The position numbers and the translations under genes were made by a program. From positions 2,544,001 to 2,608,000 of the forward strand of contig OZ025208.1 in the NCBI GenBank assembly GCA_964019055.1: a stretch of 64,000 bases of DNA, read 5' to 3'. Below, piece by piece: positions 1 through 10,709 of this stretch. This stretch comes from Anthopleura xanthogrammica (taxonomy: Eukaryota; Cnidaria; Anthozoa; Actiniaria; Actiniidae). The notes beneath the pieces are model-generated. The model was not told the origin of the DNA, made no database searches, and saw nothing but the letters and a program-made list of their open reading frames with translations. Positions within the stretch are counted from its first letter, which is position 1, and each line of letters opens with the position of its first letter.

Positions 1-590
1 CTCTCACTGAAGTTCCAGTCAAGAAACTTCATTGTAAGATTAAGAATCTTCCCTCAATAAATCTTCTTTAGCAAGTCGATAAAGTCTAGCTAAAAAATGA
101 TTTTGTTCACTTTAAGACAGACATGACCTCGATTAAACTTATTTTCGCATTGCAAAAATTAAGAAAAAATACTTCTTGATCCAACTTTGACTACATTATT
201 GCGATTTTTTCTGTACATTTGTGAGTAAGCAAAGCGCGCGGGAAACCTTTGCATAGTGGTACACGGACGGAGGTATGTATGTATGTATGTATGTATGTAT
301 GTATGTATGTATGTATGTATGTATGTATGTATGTATGTATGTATGTATGTATGTATGTACGTATGTATGTATGTAAGTATGTATGTATGTATGTATGTAT
401 GTATGTATGTATGTATGTATGTATGTATGTATGTATGTATGTATGTATGTATGTATGTATGTATGTATGTATGTATGTATGTATGCATGTATGTATGGAC
501 AAGGCGTTGGCGGAATCAAGCCATGAAAAATCAACTCGATGGATTATCATTTTTTCTTAAGTATGCTGCACTGCTATAATATGGAAACTT
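1..590 (+). mobile_element. Family R repeat, copy A (3' part)
   Basis: Matches by eye the 3' parts of the other R copies (10715-11335, 49670-50445, 50446-51050, and the reverse complement 21048-21335). Shared landmarks in order: ctctcactgaagttccagtc, a stretch around tttagcaagtcg, the run gacagacatgacctcgatt, a block ending gtggtacacggacgga, a GTAT array, and a tail reading tgaaaaatcaactcgatgga. It is non-coding, and the left part is cut by the window edge. The ORFs made of repeated MYVC or IHTY in this stretch are microsatellite translations. Confidence 0.75.
273..497. repeat. (GTAT)n microsatellite inside family R
   Basis: About 55 tandem GTAT units with a few substitutions (GTAC, GTAA, GCAT). 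It sits at the same internal position as the arrays in copies B and D of the R family, so it belongs to the element rather than to this locus. Confidence 0.95.
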
Positions 591-599
591 ATTGATTCA

Positions 600-1464
600 A
601 CCAATAATATCAAGCTATTAGAGTGCTCCCACTAAACCCGCAATTTAGCAATATTTAGTACTATTAAGTACTATTTGCGTTGCACACTTTTAGTGTTTGT
701 ACTCTACCATGTCAGAATCTCTATTATATAATTACTGACTTTAAATAATTCCTGGCTTAATTCTGAATCACAGAGCTACTGGCGAATTGCAAACAATTAA
801 AGCAGATTTTTTTCCACAAATCCAAGTGCTGATCAACTTAGTTGCTTAAGCTTAAGTATTAGAGTCATGTCATGTCATGTCATGTCATGTCATGTCATAC
901 CACGATACCACATCATGCACACCACACCACACCGCATCACATTATATCACATCACAACGCACCACATACCACTACACCCCACCACATCACATCATATAAT
1001 CCAGGCGTCCACTGCACACAAGAACTGACCAATCACGGTGCGCTTCGATGCTTATCCAAGTTGTCCTAGCTCCAAGTCTCTTCTGAATACAAAAAACACA
1101 AATTTTCAAAAATTTAGAGAAAAAAGTTGAACGTGAACGTGTACGTGATGTATAAAAATTAGAGCAAATCTTTGCCACCCATCTCCTCTTATTCCGAGAT
1201 ATATGACTTTTAAGACTTGGGCAAAGTCCTCTCGAATTACAACAATAATCCTCGTTGCACTTAGTTTTTTCGTACAGCTGATATCATATGACTTTTAAGA
1301 CTTGGGTGAGGGCCGCTCAAATTACAACAACAATCCTTGTGGTGCTTAATTTTTCGTATACAGCCGGTATCATAACATATCATATCGTATACCATATCAT
1401 GTCATGTCTTGTCCTGTCCTGTCCTGTCCTGTCCTGTCCTGTCCTGTCCTGTCCTGTCCTGTCA
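600..1464. repeat. No gene; pentanucleotide tracts and a short tandem duplication
   Basis: Contains a (TCATG)n tract at about 866-898, a drifting CACAC/CATCA-rich tract to about 1010, an imperfect two-copy tandem repeat (about 1198-1283 and 1287-1370, both starting atatgacttttaagacttgg), and a (TCCTG)n tract at about 1402-1462. No coding signal was seen. Confidence 0.7.
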
Positions 1465-2304
1465 TAACATATATTATAATATAGCTTAGATAGTACGCGC
1501 GCTCTCATTGGCTAATTCACTCCAAAACCTATGCTCTATTTCACCGGTAAAGACATGGTTTGTGATTAACAGCTCACAAATCAAAGTTTCTTTACTACAT
1601 TTTAACTCCAAAATCTGCAGGAAAAAAATGGGCAATTTCTGATTTTCAAGACTGTTTTAATCTTTCGTAGAGAATTTTCATTCAAGAAACATTTTTTTTT
1701 GAAATAAAATGACAAAAGAGGCACAAAATATACCTAAAGGTTGAAATTCGCAGCATTGCCTAACATTGCTGACTAGGCTTTCTTGTTTACAAACACGCTT
1801 GAACAGTTTTTTATAAGCTTAAACTAAAACTTTCTGTCAAATTTAAATCAAAGACATACACTTTTCAACTAGAATAGTGCTCTGAAAAGGAGTAAAAGAA
1901 GTAAAAGTCGAGGAAATACCTTGAGAAATGCTAGAATAAATATGGCCAAAATATTTTTCGCCGAAGCAACTTCCAGCCAGTCAGTAGATCGAAAAGCGAC
2001 GAAAGCTACGGCCCGAAAACAGTCTGGTTTCACTTTGGAATGTAATGAAAAGGTTCCTAAACAATCCCTCAAATAACAAAACTATAAAACTTACCCAGGA
2101 TGTGAGGTTTGCTCTGTTGTAGATGTGGAAAAGAAGTTCAAAAATATCTGACAAAATCCAGTGTTGTTTTTGAAGTAGAGCTTGCACGATCCAAAGTTGT
2201 CGCCTCCGGCTAGTGATTTTTGAACTTTTCTCGTGTTTCTCCCGACTTCCCGCGTGCTCTATTTCACCGGTAGAGTCATAGAACTTAGTTTCTATTGCTT
2301 AATC
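1465..2304 (+). mobile_element. Non-coding hairpin-superfamily element (family Z, copy 1)
   Basis: The left end (atatagcttagatagtacgc, then gcgcgctctcattggctaa) and about 230 following bases recur at 45744-45985. The right end, ending in tagtttctattgctt, recurs at about 46541-46556. Both flanks here are TCATG/TCCTG-type pentanucleotide repeat, so the element appears to have inserted into that repeat. No reading frame resembling a transposase was seen, so it is presumably non-autonomous. The middle differs between the two copies. Confidence 0.55.
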
Positions 2305-3311
2305 ATGTCATGTCATGTCATATCAAGTACAATACCATATACTAGACCATATACAAAACAGGTTCTCAAGATCAATATGCCCCTTGATAGGAATTATGAT
2401 CACTATCTTCGATGGTGAGCGAACTGATCATGGTCAAAAAAATACCCAAGAAAAGTACTAACACACCATCCTCTTTTCCCATTCAAAATCATGGACGACT
2501 GAAAACTAAAACCTGTTTCAAGATCAATATGCTCTTTGAATTGCATAATGCTCACTATTGACTTTTTTGTCAATAGTCCTTCCTGGTCCTTCACCAGTTT
2601 TGAGTATGTCTTGACCATGCTTCGTTCACCAGAAAGGACTTAACAAAAAAAGTCAATAGTGATCATAATGCAATTCAAAGAGCACATTGATCTTGAGAAC
2701 AGGTTTCAGTTTTCAGTCATCCATGATTTTAAATAGGAAAAGAGGATGGTGCGTTAAACCTGTTTTGAGTATTTTTTGACCATGCTCAGTTCATAATCAA
2801 AAATAGTCAATAGTGATCATAATTCCATTCAAAGGGGATATTGAACTTGAGAACAGGTTTGAGTTTTCAGTTGTCTATAAATTTCATTTGAAAAAGAGGA
2901 TGGTGCATTAGCACCTGTTTTGAGTATTTTTTTATCATGCCCAGTTCACAAGGAAGGACTTGACAAAAAAGTCAATAAGAAACAAAATGCAATATAATTC
3001 AAAGGGTATATCGATCTCAAAACAATTTTGATTTTTTAGTCGTCCATGCATGCATGATTTGCAATTGTAAAAGAGGATGGTGCAGCACTGTGCAGATATT
3101 CTAACCAAAACGAAACAATAAAACTCCATCAAAAGTTAAAATTTAATAATAAGTTTTAAAAATATTTCATAATAATAAGTTTACTAAGGTACTTGAATGG
3201 CAATTTACAATGATATAAAAAGAAAACTAAGAGATAATATTAATATACATATATAAAAAGGTCAATATAAAAATATAAAAAAATCAAATGTGCATATGTA
3301 CAACATTCCAC
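2305..3311. repeat. Diverged tandem and inverted minisatellite of about 165 bp
   Basis: Blocks containing gaaaagaggatggtgc, cctgttttgagtatttttt, gaccatgctcagttca and aaaagtcaatagtgatcata recur about every 165 bases from 2660 to 3100. The first block (about 2340-2580) carries the same text in inverted orientation. There is no gene. After about 3120 the sequence is unstructured and A/T-rich. Confidence 0.6.
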
Positions 3312-3850
3312 TTATGGATCAGCATCCCACTTTCTTACTGCATAGGGCATGAAACTAGTTTGAAAACGTTTATTGTTGCATTTGATAATGGGGAATGTTC
3401 TGGGAAATCTTGTTGAATACTTCAGTTGGACTTTCTTCGGCAGAATATCGTTCATTCTGTCTCCTTTTGTCAACATTGATTTATAAAAAGCACGGCAAAG
3501 TGATTCGAGCCGTTCAGAGAGCGTTGGGAGACCAAGGCTGTGGAGTCTCTCACTGTAAGAAAGGTATGGCAAGATGATTTTTGTCGCTCTTCGCTGTATT
3601 TGCTCTAAACGGTCATTCAGGGTGGATGTGAGTGAGGAAAGCCAGACGGGCGATGCATGTTGAAGTATAGGACGAATGAAACCACAGTACTCAGAACTCA
3701 GGTCATCAGAAATGACCCTGCTTCGTTTAAGTGTTCTCAAGGCGTACAGACGCTTGCTGGCTTTACCACAGATGTGATCAATGTGTACGTTCAAAAAAAA
3801 GTTAAGGAGTAGTGTTGAATTATTAAGGTAACGAATTCGTTCCTAAACTC
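3312..3850 (-). pseudogene. LINE reverse transcriptase C-terminal fragment
   Basis: A 160-codon frame on the minus strand reads like the part of a CR1/Jockey-group LINE polyprotein downstream of the RT catalytic core. It has the thumb-like stretch RLYALRTLKRS, the RPILQHASPVW motif, and LEQIQRRATKIILPY. The frame continues upstream into NVHIDHICG and ends at WDADP, as LINE ORF2 C-termini often do. The catalytic RT motifs are absent, so this is a 5'-truncated dead copy. Confidence 0.8.
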
Positions 3851-4477
3851 GACTTATACATTACACGAATTTGTACCTTGAATACCCTCCGCTATTTTGA
3901 TCTTAATTTGTTTATGTTGCAAACTTGTCGTTTGGTCTCTCTGTGTCATGGTGCAAACGGACCTAATATAGAGATTTAGGTACTGCCTAAAAGCGGAGCT
4001 CCCATAAATAGTATAGTGCTAAAAACGTGACAATTGTGTGACGCGGCATAACGCCGGTAACAGCGTTACCACTTCTTTACCCGAACCCAGAAGGAAAAAA
4101 CATTATTTTAAGCCTTCAAAAGCATTAGAAAACTTTTCAATTCGAAAAAAAAAAATTATAGATTATAGAATATATGAACACATATATGTATAGAACAAAG
4201 GATTTCATTCAGCAAATGTAAAGTTATGAGATTTTTTTGGGTGAAAAGTGAACTACACTGAAATTTGTCGAAAAAATATTACTGATAAGCTTAAGCTTAC
4301 ATTTACTTGAACTTCACATGCAACAAGAGACATATTCATAATGCAAGATAATAATTTTCTTTGTTAGTAAAGAGATGATAACTAGCGGTAAGCTAGTGTG
4401 GGCTGTGTCGGTATTTCTAATGAAACAGTATGGATAAAAAGTTAAATTTTACACCGTAAAAAAAAAAGAGAGATCAC

Positions 4478-4515
4478 TTACTGACGTTTCGGACGCTAGT
4501 CCTTCGTCGGAGTAA
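4478..4515 (-). ncRNA. Hammerhead-ribozyme-like motif in PLE 3' region
   Basis: On the minus strand the order is: stem I strand TTACT, core CCGACGA, stem II AGGAC-TAGC-GTCC, GAAA, a minimal ACGT stem III, cleavage-site C, then AGTAA, which pairs with TTACT. This is the hammerhead layout known from Penelope-like retroelements. The core departs from the CTGATGA consensus at two positions, so this copy is probably inactive. Confidence 0.55.
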
Positions 4516-4642
4516 AAGAGAGAATAAGAGTGGAAGGTAGTGTATATATGATAAATATAGAAAATAGATAATCAATGAGAGCAAGGTAGGCAAGGTTACA
4601 AGAAAAAAACAATAAGAAATAATAAAAAGACAAAAGAATAGA

Positions 4643-4882
4643 TTAATTAAACGCGAAGCGTTCATTCATCCCATTGGGATTATAAGTACCCAATAGGTGA
4701 ATGAGCCGCATCTCTTTGGTTTTGCGACAATCATTGTTGCCGCTAACCAAAGACAAACCGAAAACAATGAAGTCGGAAAGTGAATGATTATTTAAATCGA
4801 AATGGCGGGAAACTGGTTTGGTCTGATCGTTCTTACGAATATCATAAAGATGGTCGCGGATACGATCACCGTCAGTAATTAA
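4643..4882 (-). pseudogene. PLE polyprotein C-terminus (partial)
   Basis: About 79 codons, open from the 5' truncation point to a TAA at 4643-4645. The segment has PVSRHFDLNNHS and the ending LLGTYNPNGMNERF, the pattern seen at the C-terminus of Penelope-like polyproteins, where the GIY-YIG endonuclease domain lies. The RT and the catalytic GIY-YIG residues are missing upstream. Confidence 0.75.
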
Positions 4883-4892
4883 TTGTTAGTAA

Positions 4893-5572
4893 GTTGGTCT
4901 TTGAAAAGTTTTTTTCAGATTTATTTTTAACTTTATTATCGAGCGAAATATCTTACAAAAACATAAGCTTATCCATAAAAAAAACCAAGCTCATCATTTT
5001 TTGCGATTGTGTGATAATAATCACATGCAACACGAGACATATTCATTAATGCAAGATAATAATTTTCTTTGTTAGTAATTGGTCTTTGAAAAGTTTTTTT
5101 TCAGATTTATTCTTAACTTTATTATCGAGCGAAATATCTTACAAAAACATAAGCTTATCCATAAAAAAAACCAAGCTCATTGTTTTTGCGATTGTGTATT
5201 AATAATCACATGCAACAAGAGACATATTCATTAATGCAAGATAATAATTTTCTTTGTTAGTAATTGGTCTTTGGAAATTTTTTTTCAGATTTTTTCTTAA
5301 CTTTATTATCGAGCGAAATATCTTACAAAAACATAAGCTTATCCATAAAAAAAACCAAGCTCATTGTTTTTGCGATTGTGTATTAATAATCACATGCAAC
5401 AAGAGACATATTCATTAATGCAAGATAATAATTTTCTTTGTTAGTAATTGGTCTTTGGAAATTTTTTTTCAGATTTTTTCTTAACTTTATTATTGAGCGA
5501 AATATCTTACAAAAACATAAGCTCATTCATAAAAAAAACGAAGCTCATCCTTTTTGCGATTGCAATTGCGAT
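4893..5572. repeat. Tandem array of about 185-bp units (3.7 copies)
   Basis: Units start near 4893, 5079, 5264 and 5448, each with ttggtctttg, gagcgaaatatcttac, aacataagcttatcc and cacatgcaac. Copy D of the R family has this unit once (about 49190-49380), so the array is a local expansion inside copy B. Confidence 0.9.
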
Positions 5573-5875
5573 TAATAATAATAGCTGGAAAAGCCCGATA
5601 AATAGCAAATATTTGGTGTAATATGTATTCCTTTTTCATCTTTCATTCAACATTAAAATAAATCATCTATAAAAATGTCTAAATATCCATATAATCATGA
5701 AATATTGAATCTTGTTTTGACATCAGAATTCCTCGCGTGAGGCTCGCTGGCCGTCAAATATATTTTTTCAAAGAACTAATCTAAAGTCTTTTTACTAACT
5801 CTTAGCCTTTATTCTTGAAATGGGATCAAAAACAAAACTTCAAAGCCTCAAATATCGCTTTTCTGGTTCACAAGT

Positions 5876-6029
5876 TATAGTGTTCTGGGTTCCCTGTGCT
5901 TATCGCGGGATCCCTGTGTTCTGGGAGTAAGCGGTCATGTTGAGAGCCATCTTGAATCTATGTGAAGTTCCATGTTTATTATTGAGTTTGTAGGCATATT
6001 CAAGGCCATCCGTTAGAGATATATTTAAA
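5876..6029 (+). repeat. 5' LTR
   Basis: Starts TATAGTGTTCTGG and ends near ATATATTTAAA. Followed by TGGCGACGAGG at 6031, in the position of a primer-binding site; I could not assign the primer tRNA. It differs from the 3' LTR at one substitution (agcggtcatg versus agcagtcatg) and one T indel near the end. Confidence 0.85.
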
Positions 6030-6149
6030 CTGGCGACGAGGTAAACCAAGGACTTTTCTTTAACAAAAAAAAAGGAACAACTGGAGCCTGTGATAAGGCC
6101 GATTAAAGTGGATTAAATTCTGATTTTCAGTCAACGAAAATACGGGCAT

Positions 6150-7210
6150 ATGGCGACATCGTTGGAAGTAATGGGAGACCTACCGAAATTCGACCCAAAT
6201 GGAGATGCCACAAGTACAGTGCCTACAGTAAAAATCGAAATGTCTTGATACACTACCCCTATAATGCTCTCCAAATTGGCTGCGTGAAATGACTGATATC
6301 CACTGTACGCTCCCCCTCTCCTCCCCTCCCCTCCCCTCCCCTTGCAATGTTGTCTAAATAGCCAAAGTTGGGTACCGTGAGCTAGCCACATTCTCAAGGA
6401 ACAACACTGAATGGGGGAGGGGAGGATTTAGTTTATATACAATTTTTAAAGCGCTTTTTCTTACACTGCATGCTTAATTTTTCCAGCATTATGAGGTAGT
6501 GTATCAACACTTTTGATTTTTACTGTCTGAAAACTGTTTGCTGTCTTACTGTTAATAACGCTGTTCTGGAATACGTTTGTGTTGTTTATTCTATTGGTAT
6601 ATAAGTGAGGATAATAACAAAGTCATAAACATGGATTATCACTTTTTGTTAATAGAGTTGTTCATATAGCCATATCCGTATCCGCCTTAGATGCTTATTT
6701 CAGCCCAGCTGTGAATGTTCCCTTTGAAAGACATATGTTCAGACGAATGTCTCAGAAAGAAAATGAAACCGTTGATCAATTCATTACAAGATTGAAGCAA
6801 AAGGCTCTGACATGTAACTATGGAGATTCGTGTGACGAATTTATTAGAGATCAAGTGATTGATGCATGCAATTCAACGAATTTGCGTAAGAAGTTGCTTG
6901 ATAAGGGTCATACTTTAACTCTGAAAAAACTTCAAGAAGTCTCACGGGCACCCGAAGCCTCATACTTTCAGGCCAGCAAGATCAATAATGACATGTCCTC
7001 TGATAATAAAAGGAATGAAGTTAATGCCAACAGTAATAGAGAAAACCCTAAGTATCAAAGCAAGCAAGGGAAAAGTGCCATTATCAAATGCCACAGATGT
7101 GCAAACCAGATCACCTTGCTAATTCACCATCATGCCCTGACAAGAACCGGAAATGCAATAAATGCTCAAAGATTGGCCACTATGCAAGCATGTGTAAGAC
7201 CAAAACGCCC
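6150..7210 (+). pseudogene. gag of the LTR retrotransposon, disrupted
   Basis: Begins at ATG 6150 with a capsid N-terminal segment containing LPKFDPNGDAT. It is interrupted by an inverted-repeat element (6225-6526) and resumes in the same frame near 6675 with LDAYFSPAVNVPFERHMF, a typical gag capsid region, continuing into RLKQKALTCNYG. Part of the middle of the capsid region seems to be lost. The zinc-knuckle region begins CHRC at about 7090; a one-base frameshift directly after it puts the rest, including the second knuckle CNKCSKIGHYASMC, in the pol frame. A TAG at 7211-7213 then ends the segment. Confidence 0.8.
6225..6526. mobile_element. MITE-like inverted-repeat insertion within gag
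   Basis: The first 45 or so bases (acagtaaaaatcgaaatg...gatacactacc) reappear inverted at the right end (ggtagtgtatcaacac...gatttttactgt). About 302 bp, no coding frame. A C+T-rich tract lies inside at about 6310-6345. I could not read a convincing target-site duplication. Confidence 0.7.
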
Positions 7211-7213
7211 TAG

Positions 7214-9031
7214 AAAGATTCCAAAAGAGTTAACAGTGTCACTCTCACAGATGAGGCAGAACAGATGGTAGACGATGAGGAGTATACATTCATCGTAGAT
7301 AAACCTGATAGCCCCATGAGCAATGATGGAATTATTGATGTCAAGGTAGGGGGAGTCTCTTGTGATTTTCTCATTGACTCTGGTTCAACATGCAACATTA
7401 TTGATCGCAGTACATGGAAGAGGATGAAACGTGATAAAATAGTTTGTAGATCTGAGAAGTCAACTACCAAGATCTTTGCTTATGGCCAAGACAAGCCACT
7501 GAAAGTTGCTGGAAAATGTGTTACTGATGTTACGTATCAAGGTATAACCATCCCAAATACTGAGTTCTTGGTCATAGAGGGATCTGCCAGGTCGATACTA
7601 GGAAAGAATACATCCCTCAAGTTGAATGTTCTGAAGATTGGCCCTCAACTGAGATCTCCAGATGTGAATTACCTTGAAGATGACTCTTCCTTTAGGAAAA
7701 TAATGATATCCACATACAGTACATGCTTTGAAGGGGTAGGAAAACTCAAGGACAGAAAGCTGAAAATTAACATTAACCCGGAGATCAAACCAATTGCGCA
7801 GAAAATTAGGAAGATCCCCTATGGTCTACAATCCAAGGTTGAAGACAAACTACAGGAACTGGAGGAAAAGGGGATAATAGAGAAAGTCGAAGGACCAGCT
7901 AAGTGGGCAAGTCCGCTTGTTGTTGTACCTAAGTCCAATGGTGACATACGACTCTGCACAGACATGAGGAGAGCTAACGAGGCGATCATCCGAGAAAAGT
8001 TTCCCATTCCTACAGTTGACGACATCCTCCATGAAATAAACAGCAGCAAAGTGTTCTCCAAACTGGACCTTAAGTGGGGGTATCATCAGTTAGAGCTGGA
8101 TGAAGAGTCAAGAGACATCACTACCACAGTTACACATAAGGCTCATTACCGCTACACCCGCTTAATCTTTGGCATGAACAATGCTGCTGCATACTATCAG
8201 TACCATATCGGAGATGCGATTCGTGACTGCTCGGGAGCACATAAAATATCAGATGACATCATTGTGCATGGTAAGGATCAGTCTGAACACGACGCACGAC
8301 TCGAAAAACTTCTTCAAACCTTTAAAGAGAAGAACATAACTCTCAACCCAGAAAAATGTCAGTTTCGAATGATAGAAATCACGTTCATGGGATACCTCTT
8401 GACTGAGCGAGGTATCGGTCCAACCAGCACTAAGGTGGAAGCTATTAAGAGTGCAAGACGACCAGAATCTGCATCAGAAGTCAGAAGCTTCCTTGGTCTC
8501 GTCAATTTCAGTGCAAAGTTTATCCCCGATCTATCAACCACAGCTGAACCATTAAGGCAATTTACAAAAAAATATGTGAAATTCGAGTGGAAGGAAGCTC
8601 ATGAGGAGGCCTTTAACAGGTTGAAGACCCAACTAGCACATTCACAAACACTGGTGTACTTCGATAAAAATGCAAAGACCAAGATTGTGGCAGATGCCAG
8701 CCTTGTAGGCATTGGTGCCGTCTTAATTCAGGAGCAGTATGGTGAGGAGCAAGTTGTCAGCTATGCAAGTAGGGCTCTTACAGGAGTGGAACGAAGGTAT
8801 AGCCAGACTGAAAAGGAAGCTCTTGCTCTAGTATGGGCATGTGAGCATTTTCACATGTATCTCTACGGAACAACATTTGAGCTCATCACTGACCACAAGC
8901 CATTGGAAGTCATTTACTCATGTAACTCGAGGCCGTCAGCAAGGATTCAAAGATGGGGGTTGAGACTACAATCCTATGATTTCCCCGTCAAGCAAAGACC
9001 AGGAGCTGAAAACATTGCCGACGCTTTATGA
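7214..9031 (+). pseudogene. pol N-terminal part: protease, reverse transcriptase, RNase H
   Basis: Open frame from after the TAG at 7211 to a TGA at 9029-9031; the first ATG is 7265. The aspartic protease has the active site IDSGST near residue 37 counted from that ATG. The RT has LPL-like KWASPLVVVPK, KLDLKWGYHQ and the catalytic ISDDII. RNase H follows with KIVADASLVGIGAVL, TEKEALALVWACEHF and ITDHKPLEVIY. The closing TGA stands where the conserved ADALSR motif has its serine, so it is a nonsense mutation rather than a natural end. Confidence 0.9.
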
Positions 9032-10414
9032 AGACTATCGTTGAGTCAGACCAGAGTAACTGATGATGCAGAAGAGTATGTTCGCTTTGTTGCAAGAAGT
9101 GCTGTACCTAATGCCATAACAATCCAAGACGTAGAGAGAGAGTCGAAGACCAACCCTGAGTTAACAGTTGTAAGAAAGTGTATCATTACTAACAGTGAAT
9201 GGGAGACAGTAGATGTATCATACAGATCAGTCAGACAGGAACTTTGTGTTCTCGGAAAGCTTGTTGTTAGAGGAACAAGACTAGTAATCCCAAAATCCTT
9301 GCAGAAAAGCATCTTGAACCTAGCTCACCGTGGTCACCAAGGAATTGTTAAGACGAAAGAGTGATTACGATCTAAAGTTTGGTGACCAAACATTGATAAA
9401 GAAGCAGAAAGAGTCTGTCGTACGTGTCATGGCTGCCAAGTAACGCAAATTCCGTCAAAACCTGAACCTATCATGAGAACAAATTTACCAAGTTCACCAT
9501 GGGAGGTTATTGCTTGCGACCTTCTAGGTCCCATAGGCAACAACATTTATATCCTAGCTGTGATTGACTATTACAGTAGATGGATATAGTTTGACATCCT
9601 AAGTACAATTACTTCAAGCAGAATCATCAAGTCGCTCGACAAGACGTTCCTGACACATGACTTACCGTTTGAAATGACCACAGACAATGCGCCAAATCTT
9701 GCATCGTCTCAGTTAGAAGAATTTTGCAGTGAAAGGGGGATTCATCTAAGGCACATAACTCCTTTATGGCCACAAGCAAATGCTGAGATCGAACGACAAA
9801 TGAGAAACCTGAACAAAGCAATCTGGATTGCACATTCTAAAGAAGAATGTGATCTAGAGTGTGGGCTGAATGAATTTGTGACAGCTTACCGCACAACACC
9901 CCACTGTACCATAGGCAAGTCACCTGATGAGATGCTGTTCGGAAGACGCATTCGCACAAGGATACCAGAGTTATTGACTCTAGAAAGATATGATGGTGAA
10001 TCCGGTGACAGAGATTCGCTCCTTAAACAGAAAGGAAAGGAGTATGCAGACTACAAAGCACATGCAAACGTTTCAGACATAAAGATCAGCGACAAGGTTC
10101 TGCTACAGCAAAAGAAGACATCCAAGACTACGATGAACTTTGAACACACTCCCTATGAGGTTGTTGATGTTAAAGGTTCACAAGTTACTATTACATCTGA
10201 TGAGGGAGTTTGCTACAAGAGGAATTCTTCACACCTGAGGACATTTGAAGAGTCGACTTCAGCTGATGGAACAGATGACAAGGAAGTGAAGGACACCCAG
10301 TCAAGCGAGTTGCAACAACCTACAGAATCGACTGATGCAGAAGAAGTAGAAGTAGGGCTGAGAAGGTCCGAAAGATGTAACAAAGGAAAACCACCCGACA
10401 AATTTGGGTACTAA
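9032..10414 (+). pseudogene. pol C-terminal part: integrase, with nonsense mutations
   Basis: Same frame as the protease-RT segment. Carries an HHCC-type zinc-binding region (HRGHQG, then CRTCHGCQ) and a DDE integrase core: first D in IACDLLGP, second D in TTDNAPN, E in NAEIERQ. A basic, acidic-patched tail follows (to SERCNKGKPPDKFGY). Premature stops: TGA 9362-9364, TGA 9383-9385 (at the position of a conserved W) and TAG 9587-9589. The frame ends at 10412-10414. Confidence 0.85.
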
Positions 10415-10545
10415 GTGCAGATGACAGAGCTCCAGTTCAAAAGAAACGTTTTAGTGTAGTATATGTATCACAGTTACGAACACTCTATTTGAGAAAGGAA
10501 CATTTAACATGTCCCTCATTATGTTGTAAACATCTTTTATTTGGC

Positions 10546-10556
10546 AAAGGGAGGGA
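10546..10556 (+). promoter_or_regulatory. Polypurine tract of the LTR retrotransposon
   Basis: AAAGGGAGGGA lies directly before the 3' LTR, the place where plus-strand synthesis of LTR elements is primed. Confidence 0.7.
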
Positions 10557-10709
10557 TATAGTGTTCTGGGTTCCCTGTGCTTATCGCGGGATCCCTGTGT
10601 TCTGGGAGTAAGCAGTCATGTTGAGAGCCATCTTGAATCTATGTGAAGTTCCATGTTTATTATTGAGTTTGTAGGCATATTCAAGGCCATCCGTTAGAGA
10701 TATATTAAA
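10557..10709 (+). repeat. 3' LTR
   Basis: About 153 bp, same sequence as the 5' LTR except one substitution and one T deletion. Followed by CAAGT, the target-site duplication. Confidence 0.85.

Larger units (their letters stand above)
4371..4882 (-). mobile_element. Penelope-like element (PLE), 5'-truncated copy
   Basis: Contains the end of a GIY-YIG-type ORF (4643-4882, minus) followed by a 3' UTR with a hammerhead-like motif (4478-4515). Flanked by a 10-bp direct repeat TTGTTAGTAA (4361-4370 and 4883-4892). R copies elsewhere have only one TTGTTAGTAA at this point, so this is a genuine insertion with a target-site duplication. Confidence 0.8.
5876..10709 (+). mobile_element. Ty3/gypsy-type LTR retrotransposon, degenerate
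   Basis: Flanked by LTRs of about 153-154 bp and a 5-bp target-site duplication CAAGT (5871-5875 and 10710-10714). The empty site is visible in R copy D near 49665. Domain order is gag, protease, RT, RNase H, integrase, which is Ty3/gypsy order. A polypurine tract lies directly before the 3' LTR. Coding capacity is lost through a MITE-like insertion in gag, one frameshift and five in-frame stops, yet the LTRs differ by only one substitution and one single-base indel. Confidence 0.9.

Noticed and set aside
249..579. Long ORFs encoding repeated MYVC or IHTY
   Set aside because: They are translations of a GTAT microsatellite; all frames are open on both strands.
4893..5572. CRISPR-like array
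   Set aside because: The 185-bp units are contiguous without variable spacers, and the genome is animal.
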